Source: Isoetes taiwanensis (lineage: Eukaryota; Streptophyta; Lycopodiopsida; Isoetales; Isoetaceae). From it: a stretch of DNA of 64,000 nucleotides. A model generated the notes under the pieces. It did no database searches. It was given only the letters and a program-made list of their open reading frames with translations, and was not told the DNA's origin. Positions 25,100 to 36,597 of the stretch are shown here, one piece after another. The stretch is taken from contig JAJEKV010000282.1 of the NCBI GenBank assembly GCA_021234155.1, positions 250,001-314,000 of the forward strand. The letters run 5' to 3'. Every line of letters starts with the position of its first letter. Within the stretch, counting starts at the first letter, position 1. Made by a program: the position numbers and the translations under genes.

Positions 25100-27585
25100 C
25101 TGCAAGTAATATAATGCCACTAGGTCTGTCAAAATCACATAAGAGAGTAGTAACAGAGCCGTAACTTTAACAAGGAAGCTCCATTTCTTAAACATGAGCA
25201 TGCATTGGAAAGCTTAGAGAACAGTCTATAAAAGATGCTAGGTAGATGTTCTTCAAATTCCTAGTCTAAATATGTCAAATACGACAAAATCCATTTGCTG
25301 CTCTAAATTTACAGCAGAGTAGTAACAGGACCGTAACTTCAACAAGGGAGCTCCATTTCTTAAACATGAATATGCATTGGAAAGCTTAGAGAACAGTCTA
25401 TAAAAGATGCTAGGTACATGTTTTTCAAATTCCTAGTCTAAATATGTCAAATATGACAAAATCCATTTGCTGTTCTAAATTTACGGCAGAGTAGCAACAT
25501 GATCGTAACTTCAACAAGGAAGCTCCATTTCTTAAACATGAGCATGCATTGGAAAGCTTAGAGAACAGGCTATAAAAGATGCTAGGTACATGTTTTTCAA
25601 ATTCATAGTACAAATGAGTGAAATAAATCATAGTACATGAGCCACACAAGATAGCTAGTCCAAAAAGTTCAGTACACAGGATATGCCCTCAAAACTAAAA
25701 AAAGAAAGGCAATATTTTTTGCCATTTTGCTTAACTGAAACTAACAAGATCTGGCAAGTTCTCCAAGACCTATGAATCCGTTGTTTGATAGTAAGAGCGA
25801 TTCCACTACAACTTCTTTATCTCAATCATACACCATAATGAAATTTTTTTCCATGCAACATGACAAAGAAAACATACCTTAACGGATCATTGTGAAAGCC
25901 ATGCGGTCTAGAAAACGTCCAAATTGATCAGGAAGAGAAGATTCATGACTATTTGGGTTGTTTGTAGCTTTGAAGTAGGTGAATCCAGAACTGGGGCAGA
26001 AAACAAACCTGCAAACAAAATGCCAGAACAGCTTCAAAACAATCACAAATGGCATCAAATAGGTACGATAATGAGTTTAATGGTGCAAACAGAGGTCTAG
26101 GGCACCGTCATTGTCCATATACATTTGCTCTGCTGCTATATGGCAATTAAAACACTTCAATGATGTTAATGCCAACAAACCAATGAGAATCAAGCTAGAA
26201 CAAACAATCTAGACGCATAATCACCACAGCCTTGCCAGCTAATCAACAAGCAATAAACTAGCACACCTCTCAACCATGCAGCCTCATGCATGGTTCTATT
26301 TGATGCCTCTACACAAGACTCATTCCATAAGCCTTGCAATCTAAGGCATAGATGTGAACGCCAACAAACCAATGGAAAACAAACTATAACAAACAAAAGG
26401 ACATGCAAATGTTCATATGTCCCATCCAAACAAATCTCCAATTCATCTATATTTGCACAATCTATACACTTAGATCACAGACCATCATCATTCTCAATCC
26501 AAAATTAGCCCGTTTTATTCTCCAACCTCCATAAATCCTAGTATTATACCATCATCGCTTGAAATGTCTAATCTGTCATAACCCACAAACACAAATGCAG
26601 GTTCACCTTTTGCAACTCCCCACAATAGAGCTTCAGATCATATTATTATAGCTTGCCTGACTACAAACACTTTAATCACGCTTAACTATTGACCACTCAA
26701 ACCATCGTATGGATAACACAAAGCTTTTCATTTCACATGCTCTAAACTTTGAAATGGTTCTATTAAATGGCTATACACAAACTTCAAGGTAAACTCGACC
26801 ATTTTACACCATTCATATGGTCCATCTCCAACAAATCCCTAATTGGTCTATGTGTAGACATTATGCAAACATAGATCCAAAAATCAGCCCATTGCCTTTT
26901 AAAACATCTCACTGCTGTCAACCATTGACTAGTCTGAACATCGTGCAAATAACACAAAGCTCTACAAATGTTCACATGCCTTTATCATTCTCAATGCAAG
27001 AAATCAGCCTAATTCATTCTCCACTCTTGTCTTTAATTACTGCTTATCATCATCAACTCAAATATCTAACCTGCCATAAGCCACAAACACAAATAGGGGT
27101 TCACCGTTTTGTAACTCCTATGCAGAATCTAAATGGCTTTATCTAAATTGTCTGGCTCAGCTCTGCATCTTAGATTACCGATGCCCTCCTCTAAATTGCC
27201 TCTTAAAAAATAGCACCAGGCCGCCAGTTTGTGCCAGTTAGACATTCTATATGTTGAAAACCTTTATCACAGTGCAGAAAGATTAATCGATATCATGGAA
27301 AGATTAAAATAAACAGGAATGGTGATGCCAACTGTAGGAAGCACAAAGTTGTAGCCAAACCATAGTTGCATGTCAAGGTCGAATCCAGCAAAGCTGGTCA
27401 GCCGTTTAGGGTTCCCATACAAATCCGAGCATCTGCATCCCATACAAATCCGAGCATCTGCTTGCAGAACCCAATCCGGATCAATGCCAGGCACTCCTTT
27501 TTTAAACAATCCTGCCATATCATCTTGCCGTTGTAAATAGAAACAACATGCCGCATTTCATCACAATAGAGGACCCGAAACTTAC

Positions 27586-27618
27586 CTTAGAATCACGTCC
27601 ACGCAGAAGCTTGGCCAT
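27586..27618 (-). other. Conserved small 5' exon candidate, right arm
   Basis: ATG GCC AAG ... TCT AAG followed by GTAAGT, 11 codons (MAKLLRGRDSK), identical in the left arm at 7062-7094. An ATG in good context with a perfect donor suggests the true translation start of the duplicated gene, or of a neighbour. The link to the CLC exons is not shown. Confidence 0.35.
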
Positions 27619-27905
27619 GGCGACTGGTTGGTGCGGGAGACGGAAGAGCAATGCTACACATCGAAGAGATTCTAGGGAGAAATCGAATTGGGGCTTTTGA
27701 CGTGAGCCGTCCAGATCCGAGATGGACGGTCCAGACGGCGACACCTCGGGTCAGGCACAAAAATCTTTATGTACATTTGGTACACTTGGGGTGGATTGAG
27801 GTGGCTCCACCAGGGCCGTCGGATCTCAGATCTGGACGGTCCAGGCGGCGACACCAAAATCTCTAGAAACGTTTGGTACACTTATATAATTGTATATATA
27901 TAAGG

Positions 27906-28022
27906 GATATATATATATATATATTACCTTCGGAAATAAGGAATTGCCTTCCTTCATAATGTCATATCTTGTAAGTGTATCTAATCCTATCTTTGAGGGC
28001 AACATTAATTCTAGAGGGAGAA
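27906..28022 (+). mobile_element. 3' tail of a Gypsy-like element with polypurine tract
   Basis: A short (TA)n is followed by sequence ending AGAGGGAGAAT, a purine-rich tract of the type that precedes a 3' LTR, directly before the LTR start at 28,023. The rest of the element is missing to the left, where the inverted-repeat arm begins. Confidence 0.4.
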
Positions 28023-29608
28023 TGTGGACGTCCCAAGTATTTATACGCAGATATGTATAAATACATTGACATCGTCACCCGATGAAACACGCCACCATGG
28101 GGCACGGTAACCTATGGGGTTGACCAAAAGGGATTTAGTTAGCTATGTTAATCTAATTATAAAGGATAATTATAAAGGCACATGTATTGGGTCAACTAAT
28201 GGGTTGGGAAGGTGCCACTTGGCAAAACCCGAGTGGTTAGCATGGGGGTTGCTAAATCGAGCCACCAAAGGGAAGCGCCACCCTCTTCATACCCACAATT
28301 CACCCACCCACGAGCTAAAAAAGCGGTGACCACCCAAGAGTCAGAGGCGATCTTCCCCAAATCGCCAAACACCCTTTAGTTGTTTCTTTGTCACCTCAAA
28401 TGACGTCACCATGGAAGCACCCCACGATAACGGCTCCAGCAGAAACACCGTTAGTTAGTAGTAGTTTAATTGTGAATTGTAGAATAATACTCTTTTTCGA
28501 TTGCTTTTGTTGAGATTAACCCTTCTACGGTAAGTAGGATTACATTTCAATTATGAATGGTGCTCATTTACGAAATGATGGATGAATCTATGGAGTAGAT
28601 TAGTAGTTTCCATTAAGCAGGGGTTTAAAGGGGGTAGAGACCTCCGAGCTCATATATGATAGTATGCTCCTAGATAGAGCCACGTAATATTCCCATTAGT
28701 TGCGGCACGTGTACAAGAGACCAGGGTCATAGATGCTATGGTGCGGCAGCACCGGATAAAGGACACGGTGGTGAAGTGGGGGTGGGGTCTTGCCACGAAC
28801 ATAAAGGGCTCGAGACTCCCTACAATTGGGCTAGGGCGATGGCCTGGGTCACATAGAGGCGGGTATGGGTCGACACTCTCCAGGTGTAGAGGTGTGATCC
28901 GTATGGAGCATCTTGCACTTTGAGTAGATTTGGGGTGAGTAAGTTGGAGTGCGGATGCGAGGGGTCGGCCGATAAAGACGCGTATTCTCTAGCTCACCCA
29001 TGGAACCATTTGTGATCACGGAAGGGGATGCCTCCTTGACCTGCCTCATCGGATAGGGGTGTCATGAACCCTGGAGTAGACTCAAGCGGTGATTCCTTGA
29101 GTTTGCGTCTGGGAAGGCTATAGCGAAACCATAAGCGTGAATCGACCCATCGCAAAGTGTGCACATGAGGGGCGGATGGAGTGGACAACCTTAGCCAGAT
29201 GTTCTATGCCGATAGCGCCATGCCAAGACTCGGTCTGGCGATCTCTTGAGGCCCTGGCCGGAGTCCGGTCGATCCTCACTAGAGTGCGGTAGGGGTAGAA
29301 CACGAGGTTTGGGGTGTTCTCTTAGTTTTAGATGTATATTCTTTGCCATTGTTAATTGGATGGATCGCCACCCTTCGTGGTGGTTATTTATATATCGATT
29401 ATCTTTGTGTGCTAACCCTTGTATTCATGCTTGGCGACATAAAGCCCATCGGCGTGGGCGAATGACACCTCGTGTCCTTCACCCGAACCTCTCCGCGTAG
29501 ATGGTAGGGTTAGGCGGAGGGCCACCGCTCATGGCCGAGATGGTGCGCCATGGGAGGAAATCCCCGTATGTATGCGGTAGGGGGTCGTGATATATTCGGG
29601 GCGTCACA
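28023..29608 (+). mobile_element. LTR, about 1.59 kb, probably Gypsy-type
   Basis: Starts TGTGGACGTCCC after a purine tract and ends GGGGCGTCACA, giving TG...CA termini with imperfect short inverted repeats. It is GC-richer than its surroundings and has no coding capacity. The base after its end continues directly into a Copia RNase H reading frame, so this LTR marks an insertion into an older Copia copy. Boundaries are inferred from termini only, with no second LTR in the window. Confidence 0.5.
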
Positions 29609-30125
29609 TAAAAGGAACTCAAGGGCATGGTATTTGCTTTAATTCAGAAAATCTAACCATGAGATGTTATAGTGATGCAGATTGGGGAGGAGACCTGCAT
29701 ACAAGGAGATCCACTTCAGGGTATGCAATATTCCTAGGAGGAGGAGTTATTTCCTGGAGATGCAAAAAGCAATCATTTGTGGCCATGAGTCGGCCGTGAA
29801 AATTTGAATATCACATTCTTGCATTAGTTGCCAAAGAGATAGTGTGGCTAAGGAGATTACTAAATGAATTGCAATGTGAACAAATGGATCCTACAAACAT
29901 GGGCCAGATGACCAAAGCCGCATAGCAATTGTGAAGAACCACGTACATCATGCCGGGGACCAAACACATTGAATTGAGCATGCACTTCATCTGAGACCTA
30001 GGCGAGAAAAGGCTAATACACATGGAGTATGTTGACACCAACAAGCAGGTATGGAACATTTTTTTTACTAACGCCTTACTAGAAAATAAGTATGCTTGCT
30101 TTTAAATTTGAATTGAATGTATTAG
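29609..30125 (+). pseudogene. Copia RNase H fragment
   Basis: Reads KGTQGHGICFNSENLTMRC, YSDADWGGDLHTRRSTSGYA, ISWRCKKQ, then in shifted frames HILALVAKEIVWLRRLL, GTKHIELSMHF, ANIFTNALLENKY-like. This is the RNase H end of a Ty1/Copia polyprotein with the SDADWGGD catalytic region visible. Stops and at least two frame changes make it non-functional. It ends just before a polypurine tract (AAGGAGGG). Confidence 0.85.
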
Positions 30126-30151
30126 GCAGGACTTATGTTTTTGAAGGAGGG

Positions 30152-30992
30152 TGATGAGATTTCGACTTAATAAGTCTCTCAAATATCCATTAGAAGCAAA
30201 TGGCATTGGATAATGTCTATGGGAGGCAAAGATGTAGGTACAACAGTGTCAAACAAAATCAAAATCCATGAGAAGCAGTGGCAGTGGATAATCATAGCTC
30301 AATCATAGATATTGTTCCCTAAGCTAAAATGTGATGATGAAGGTGATAGATTCATTATGAGGTAATCTTAAGTGTGCTACGTATGAGCTAAACATCTACT
30401 AAGGTTACTACATGATGATTATTTGATGATGAACATGGTTATGAATCTAGCTTCAAAGTTAACAGGATTCATGAAGTTAACTTGGAAATAATATTAGGTT
30501 CAATGGTTCAGGGAGCCCATTATTTGGAGTAAGCATGTGGGATATTGTCGAAGGCAGCTTATTTCCACATTGACGTCTGTGGGATATTGTCGACGAAGCA
30601 GAAACCCAGATTGGAAAGGCCTTAACCGCCGGATTGTGCACTACAAGTATGAAGAACGAATGAAACAACGGTGAAGGTGTGTATGCAGATGATTCGGGAA
30701 TTAATCATATCGGATTTGGAATGAACCCGAGCATACAAAAGGATTGAAGAACAATTGCGAGCTGCTATAGTAATATAATGGTTAAATGCATTATTATTGT
30801 TCTTGAACCATTGATTGTTATTTTTGAGGTTGCATGATTGCAAAGAGTATATGGTGAAATCTAGTGGAAATTAGTGACCACAACTTGGCTTTCCACTAAG
30901 ATCACTTGTTGTATTCAAGTACATAGTTGAATTTGACAATCTTGCTAGATCATTGCTTGTGACAATTGAAGAATTTCTCTTAATATCCTACA
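30152..30992 (+). mobile_element. Copia LTR with PPT on left and PBS on right
   Basis: Begins TGATGAGATTTCG right after the purine tract AAGGAGGG and ends ATATCCTACA. Immediately right is TGGTATCAGAGCC (30,994-31,006), complementary to the 3' end of initiator methionine tRNA. A 3' LTR would not be followed by a PBS, so this single 841-bp LTR joins the 3' end of one copy to the 5' end of another. Confidence 0.7.
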
Positions 30993-31110
30993 GTGGTATC
31001 AGAGCCATCTCAAGCCATGTCTAGCAGATTTGGAGCTAGTCTGCTCAACACCATTGATGTGTACAAAGGGAGGAGGAGCAGTAAGAGCAAGAAGAGGCGG
31101 CTGCCCAATA
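30993..31110 (+). pseudogene. PBS and start of Copia gag, truncated
   Basis: After the PBS an ATG at 31,018 opens MSSRFGASLLNTIDVYKG... and stops after about 32 codons at AATAATTAA. This position fits the start of a gag leader. Sequence right of about 31,090 is no longer recognisable as Copia. Confidence 0.45.
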
Positions 31111-32040
31111 ATTAATCCGGCGTCATATTACGCGCTCATTTGGTCTCACATTTTCATCCTCCGATCTCCCAGAACAGTGCACCTCCCTACTTACTCGGGC
31201 TGCTTCTCCTGGCCCGCATCATGCGGATTTCTTTTAGGGTCTTGTTAGGCATGGTGGGAGGAGGAGAATCTCTAGCAGAGACTTGATTCGAGATGAAGGA
31301 GGCGGACTAATGTAATCACTGGCCTTACACCACGGATGGATCCTTGCAGTTTGCTTAGTTCTTGCCATGGCTTCTCGGCGGATGGCGCTTTATACTATGA
31401 ACAACGACAAAAATAGACAAGCGGCAAGAGATAAATAGTAAAAAATGAAGTTAAAGTAAAATATGATGGTAACTTTTTAAATAATTGTACGAAAACCCTA
31501 AAAAATATCGGACAAAATACGGAACCCTAAAACAACATCGGACAAAACACAAATAAAAACCGAGATTCAAAGCCGCTAGGCGATAGACAATTTCTTGTTG
31601 ACTTGAACTCACTAAACTTTACATTTCCCTCTTGCACGTAACCAACCCTAATGCCATCAATGAAATAATGGAAGTCGTTAGTAATCTCCTCTGTCTCCAT
31701 TAGCACTCTTAGCTCGATAATGGCCATTCGCTTTCCATGGTGGTCAGATAAATGACTTCCTCCCTCGCCATACTCGAATATCCACCGCATCGGGCGCCTG
31801 TTATGGTCCTCACCAAAAAGTTGTGCGACCTCTCTTTTTTTTGTTTCCTCGGGTTCTAGTTGACAATTAGCATTATAAATATTGTTTTGGAAGAAAGTAT
31901 CGAACTTAAAGGAGGACTTAACTACGCGGACCTACGTTAGTTGGCCAGGATGATTAGGTGGAATCGAACATCCAGTCGGAACAAAAAAATAAGCCATCCA
32001 CAAAATCGGTGGGGGGAGAAAACACGTATATGTCTTGAGT
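31111..32040. other. Unassigned stretch with one unidentified minus-strand ORF
   Basis: The only protein-like signal is a minus-strand ORF at 31,790-31,527 (MRWIFEYGEGGSHLSDHHGK..., 87 residues) with ordinary composition, matching no family I know. The rest is AT-rich and non-coding. Confidence 0.3.
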
Positions 32041-32394
32041 TGTTGGATTTAGAAATCAAATAGATGCTTAGCCCGCAGTACCTTCTTGCACCCCGTATTA
32101 AGCTTGACCTTGGATTCTTGGCCACCGGCTCTGCTCCTTGGCCGTTGCCCCTCGCTTGTTCTCGGCTTCACTCCTCAATCGGGCCCTCAGTAATGCGCAC
32201 CCTCTCCCTCTGACCGGCACACTTTTTTTTTTTTACCTATTTGGCCTCCACTCGGGTTGGTTTCACTGCGCTCACTCCCTTGCCTGTTTCGTCATTCCCT
32301 TTTTCTTTTCGTTAGATCGCACATCCGGACCTTCACTTGTCATTGCCCTTCTTTTGCCACGCGTGTACAGATTTGAACATGCCAAGTGTATTCA
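32041..32394 (-). mobile_element. 3' LTR of minus-strand Copia element
   Basis: 354 bp matching 36,241-36,597 in the same orientation with many small differences. On the minus strand it runs TGAATACACTTGG to AAATCCAACA. Just upstream (minus) lies GAGGGGGGAGATGT (32,408-32,395), a clear polypurine tract. Confidence 0.85.
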
Positions 32395-34092
32395 ACATCT
32401 CCCCCCTCGGCTGCAGACTCCGAATGCCAACTTGCTCCTTTGCTAATTTCAACCGTCTCCGTCAATGCCTTTGTGAGCATGTCTGCCTGCTTTGCTCATG
32501 TGTCGAGATATGCCTCACTTCTATTTCCCCTCTTTCTACTTCATCCCTTACGAAATGATGATGTATCGAATATGTTTGGTTCTAGAATGGCATGTGGGAT
32601 TCTTGCACATCGCCACTCCACTTCTATTGTCACAGTAAAGCACAGTTGGCCTCTTTTCTGTATGACCTATTTCGCTGAGCATTCTTCTTAGCCATACAAT
32701 TTCTGAAGCCGCTAAGGAGGCGCCACATATTACCCTTCAGCACTAGATTTGGCCACGCATTCACGCTTTTTACATGCCCATGATATTCTTTTGTGTTTCC
32801 GATTTTGCACACGCATGCCACGATGTGGATTTTCTGTCGTCTATGTCTCCTCCCCAATCAGCATCTGCATAACTTTGTTAGTTCATGTCCATCACTTTGC
32901 GTAAAATGGATGCCATGACTGATCGTTCCCTTCAAATATCTCAAAACTTCGTTTGGCGGCTATCAATGTTGTATACGGATTATTATTATATTCGCTTTCG
33001 ACAAATTGATTTGCATATGCAATATCAGGCCTAGTGCAATTTGCAAGCATAAAAGCGAAGCTTGAGCCATTTCGCGATAAGGCCTTTTCTTCATTTCTTT
33101 CATCTCTAATGCGGTCTTGGGGCTCATCTCACTACTAATCCTTGTACACGGGCGCAATGGGGGTTTTAGCGGGGATTGCAATCTTGCATCCTAAATTTAT
33201 TTAACATCTTTTACGATATACCGCTCCCAGTGTAGTCGTGCGGCTCCCCCTTGCCGCCTCCTTCGGACTTCCATCCCTAGCGACTTTTTAGTTCTCAGAC
33301 ATCATCATTTGGAAGCGTCTTTTAATAGCATTTTGCATTTGGCCATCCATTCTGTCATTGCTTGCAATGACGCAGAAATATCTACATACAATGCCATAAT
33401 CGGGCATTTGTCTCCTTCTTTCCACATGTATAGATTGCCTTGGTCTTGACTTTATAAGTTAGCAGATATCAAGAACTTGTTCATACACAAGTACCGCTTT
33501 GCCTTCCGTTGCCTTAATCCATAAATGGCCTTTTTTAGCCTCAGCAAACCATATTAGTGCCTTTCTCATACCCTTCCGGCTGCTCCATGTATATTTCCTC
33601 TTCCAAGTAAGCCATTTAGGAATGCGATCTTGGCGTCCATGTGTTCTATGTCCATGTTTCTCCCGAGGCGCAAGTGCCGGAAGCATCCTTACACTTGTGA
33701 GCTTCACAATAGGTGAAAAGGTGTCTTTGTAATCGATTCCGGCTTCACGTGTGTAACCCTTTGCAACTAATAGAGCCTTGTACCTTTCCACCGACCCATC
33801 GGCATTTCTTTTTGATCTTAAGCGACCATTTTGCTTCCCACTACATTCTTGTCTTTTGGTCTAGTCACCAATTCATATGTTCTGTTTGCTTAAAGAGTCA
33901 ATTCACCTTCCATTGCTTCCTTCCATTTTCTTTGCGTCGGACCACATTACGCTTTGCTCAAGCTGTTTTTGGTTCTACAACACCCGACATCACCTTTGGC
34001 TTTGGCTCCCTCTTTGTTACGCCATATAGCTACGTATCAAAGGGAGTTACGCTCTGGTATTTCGACCTCTTTACGACGTGTGTACCTCCCCC

Positions 34093-35070
34093 TTACTCCT
34101 CTTCCTTCCTCTTCCTGCGTCTCCTGACGCACCTCAGTGCGTCACCTTGCATGCTCCTCGGTGCACTATCAGCCTCAAAGGCCTCATGCACCTCCTCGTG
34201 CTCCATCTCCGGTGTATGCGGTGCACTATCGACCTCTACGATCTCATGCACCTCATCCGGTTCAACATCTGAGTCATCCATCACCAGATTTGGCTGCTCC
34301 GCTACTTCCTCCTTTTCCTTTTCCTTTTCTGTATCCTCTTCAAAAGATTCTATTGGAACCCATTCTGCTTCTTCTTGCTTCGTCAGACTCTTCCTATCTT
34401 TATACAATATTGCCTCATCAAATACAACGTCTCTGCTAACGTGTATTTTATGTGTTACAGGGTCATATAGCCTATAGCCATTGGTTTCCTCATCATATCC
34501 TACCAAGAAGGTTGGAATACTTCTGTTATCCAATTTCCTACGCAGCTCCTCTGGAACTAACATATAGGCCAAACACCCATAAATCTTCAATCGTTCAACA
34601 GACTGTCTTTTTCCAGACCATATTTCCTCAGGAACACCTCCCTTCAAAGCAGCTGTTGGCAACCTGTTCTGTATATAGCAGGCAGTTGCTACTGCTTCTC
34701 CCCACAGGTAATTGGGTAATCCAGCATGCTTCAACATACATCTGGCTGCATCCATAATGGTGCGATTTTTACGCTCTGAAACACCATTCTGCTGAGGTGT
34801 ATAACGACATGTATACTGCCTCTTAATTCCACGCATCTGACAAAATCTTATAAATTCACTTGACCTGTATTCGCCACCAAGATCCGACCTCAATGATTTT
34901 ACACGTGAAGATGTCTCACGTTCCACCTCTGCGACATAAAGCTGGAAGGCATTGAATACTTGATCTTTCGAACGCAGATAATAACACTTTGTGCGTCTAC
35001 TGAAATCATCTATAAATGTAGCAAAATAAAACTTGCCTCCAAGACTCTGTACTTGCATAGGTCCACACAC
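34093..35070 (-). CDS. Copia integrase domain, intact ORF inside a decayed element
   Basis: 325 codons without a stop. The catalytic triad is visible: FIDDFSR (first Asp), RSDLGGEY (second Asp) and NGVSERKNRTIMD (Glu). The downstream GYDEETNGYRLYDPVTHKI.. segment is the usual Copia integrase C-terminal part, followed by an acidic, glutamate-rich linker. This is the longest intact piece of the element; flanking protease and RT parts are broken, so it is probably a relic. It would cut and join cDNA ends into host DNA. Confidence 0.85.
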   Translation of the reverse strand: MCGPMQVQSLGGKFYFATFIDDFSRRTKCYYLRSKDQVFNAFQLYVAEVERETSSRVKSLRSDLGGEYRSSEFIRFCQMRGIKRQYTCRYTPQQNGVSERKNRTIMDAARCMLKHAGLPNYLWGEAVATACYIQNRLPTAALKGGVPEEIWSGKRQSVERLKIYGCLAYMLVPEELRRKLDNRSIPTFLVGYDEETNGYRLYDPVTHKIHVSRDVVFDEAILYKDRKSLTKQEEAEWVPIESFEEDTEKEKEKEEVAEQPNLVMDDSDVEPDEVHEIVEVDSAPHTPEMEHEEVHEAFEADSAPRSMQGDALRCVRRRRKRKEEE

Positions 35071-36221
35071 ATCGAATGTACCAACTCAAGCAGACTTAGA
35101 TGCTTTCGCCGTCCTTTATTTTTGAAGGAAGTCTAGCCTGCTTGCCTAGCATGCAAGATTCACATACTCCATGTTCTTCATCAACAAATGTCAATCCATT
35201 TAACAAATTATGCTTTCTTGCAATTTTATCTTTGTTATAATTTACATGCGCCATTCTCAAATGCCAAGTATGTATATCGTCTACTACTTTGAAACTTTGT
35301 TAATAGCATTCACATTCAACTCAAATAAATTTCCGTTTCTTTGAGCCTCAAATGTTTTCACACCCTCTTTTATAAATTTGCAACCGGTCTTGTGAAATCT
35401 CAACTCAAAACCATCGTCTACCGATTTGCTCACGATAATAAATTAAAGAACATACCCGGTACATACAATGCATTTGGCACATTGACAACAGGTTTACCTT
35501 CCTTAATAATTCAAGATTTCCTCGTCCGAGACTTCCTCAAGTATTCCATTCCCCATTTGAACTACTCCGGGCCTCTCACCTTTACGAAAACCCGTAACAT
35601 CTCGCATGAATTCACAACAGTAACCTCGGCTCCACAATCTAGGGTCAATACATTCTTACTCCTTTGTGTATGACCAACTGCTCCAATAGTTGTTAATTTC
35701 TCGCTTTCAAGTGCTATCTCCCTTTTCTTGTATTCAAACATCTGACCTTCACAGTCACGTCTCCACCTGTTTTCCCTCACCTTTGCAACAATATACCTTT
35801 GCGCTTGCCATGATGAAAAAATTGCTTGTACCTTTGTGTCTATAAACCACCTCCTAGAATGCGAATCCTCACGAACTTCCAGCTCTACCGGTTTACAACA
35901 GATATTCTTCCCCTGTGCAAAATTCCGCCAAATCCTTCTGTGCCGAATCAGGCAGCAGATGCTAGACAATAAATCCTCCCTGCACAGAATCTTCCCTTCA
36001 CTGACCTGTCTTTGGCAAATCCGACTGTATGCTGCCTTGAAACCTTTGATTTTCAACTCTTAATCCGAATCAACACCTGGACTTAGTACAGACAACGTCA
36101 CCTCAACAAAGACTCCAGGCCTCTATTATCCCAAACGCCCGCGTTGAATCACTTCTCCAATTTGTTTTCGCAAATACACAAGCAATCTAATTTGAATACC
36201 CGGCATCTCCTACCCGATCAA

Positions 36222-36240
36222 AGCACGGCTCGATACCCTT
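36222..36240 (-). other. Copia primer-binding site, eroded
   Basis: Directly inside the right LTR the minus strand reads AAGGGTATCGAGCCGTGC. Compared with the usual TGGTATCAGAGCC of plant Copia elements it keeps GTATC and GAGCC with two differences. It shows that the element is read right to left. Confidence 0.6.
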
Positions 36241-36597
36241 TGTTGGATTTAGAAATCAAATAGATGCTTAGCCACGGTACCTTCTTGCACCCCGGCGGCC
36301 CAAGCTTGACCTTGGATTCTTGACCGGCCTCTCTGCTCCTTGGCCGTTGCCCTCTTTGCTTGTTCTCGACTTCACTCCTCCAATCCGCCCCTCGGAGTAT
36401 ACGCACCCTCTCCCTCTGACTTTTTTTTTTTTTTTTACCTATTTGGCCTCCCTCCGTTGGTTTCCTGCGCTCACTCCCTTGCCCTGTTTTCGTCATTCCC
36501 TTTTTTTTTTCTTTCGTCCGTCGCACATCGGACCTTCACTTGTCATTGCCCTTCAACGCCCGCGGCGTGTCAAATTTGAACATGCCAAGTGTATTCA
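36241..36597 (-). mobile_element. 5' LTR of minus-strand Copia element
   Basis: 357 bp paired with 32,041-32,394. Flanking five bases (TGAGT left of one LTR, GCGGG right of the other) do not match, so no target-site duplication is seen. Either the flanks have decayed or the element has recombined with another. Confidence 0.8.

Larger units (their letters stand above)
21523..27905 (-). repeat. Right arm of 6.4-kb inverted repeat (CLC-f duplication)
   Basis: Reverse complement of about 6775-13,140. The inner end begins at CCATGTGGTCAGG (21,523) and the outer end at AATTGTATATATATAAG (27,905) beside a second short (TA)n. The coding exons here are much closer to the CLC-f family consensus than those of the left arm, so this is the better preserved copy. 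Confidence 0.9.
32395..36240 (-). pseudogene. Copia polyprotein, decayed
   Basis: Domain order on the minus strand is gag/protease, integrase, RT, RNase H, the Ty1/Copia order. 36,056-35,562: garbled gag and a protease remnant (VLTLDCGAEVTVV). About 35,175-35,080: HGVCESCMLGKQARLP, the pre-integrase zinc segment. 35,070-34,093: integrase core (below). 33,791-33,459: RT start, [19 protein letters not shown], then a frame change. 33,150-33,000: PYREMAQASL-type RT/RNase H junction. About 32,890-32,560: SYADADWGGDIDDRKST, ASEIVWLRRMLSEIG, NPTCHSRTKHI. At least four frame changes and several stops; not functional. Confidence 0.88.

Noticed and set aside
33713-34477. 254-codon plus-strand ORF, Ser/Cys/Phe-rich
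   Set aside because: Most of it is antisense to the Copia RT-integrase region, and its composition reflects the complement of that gene's acidic linker.
32041-36597. Target-site duplication around the Copia element
   Set aside because: The five bases outside the two LTRs do not match.
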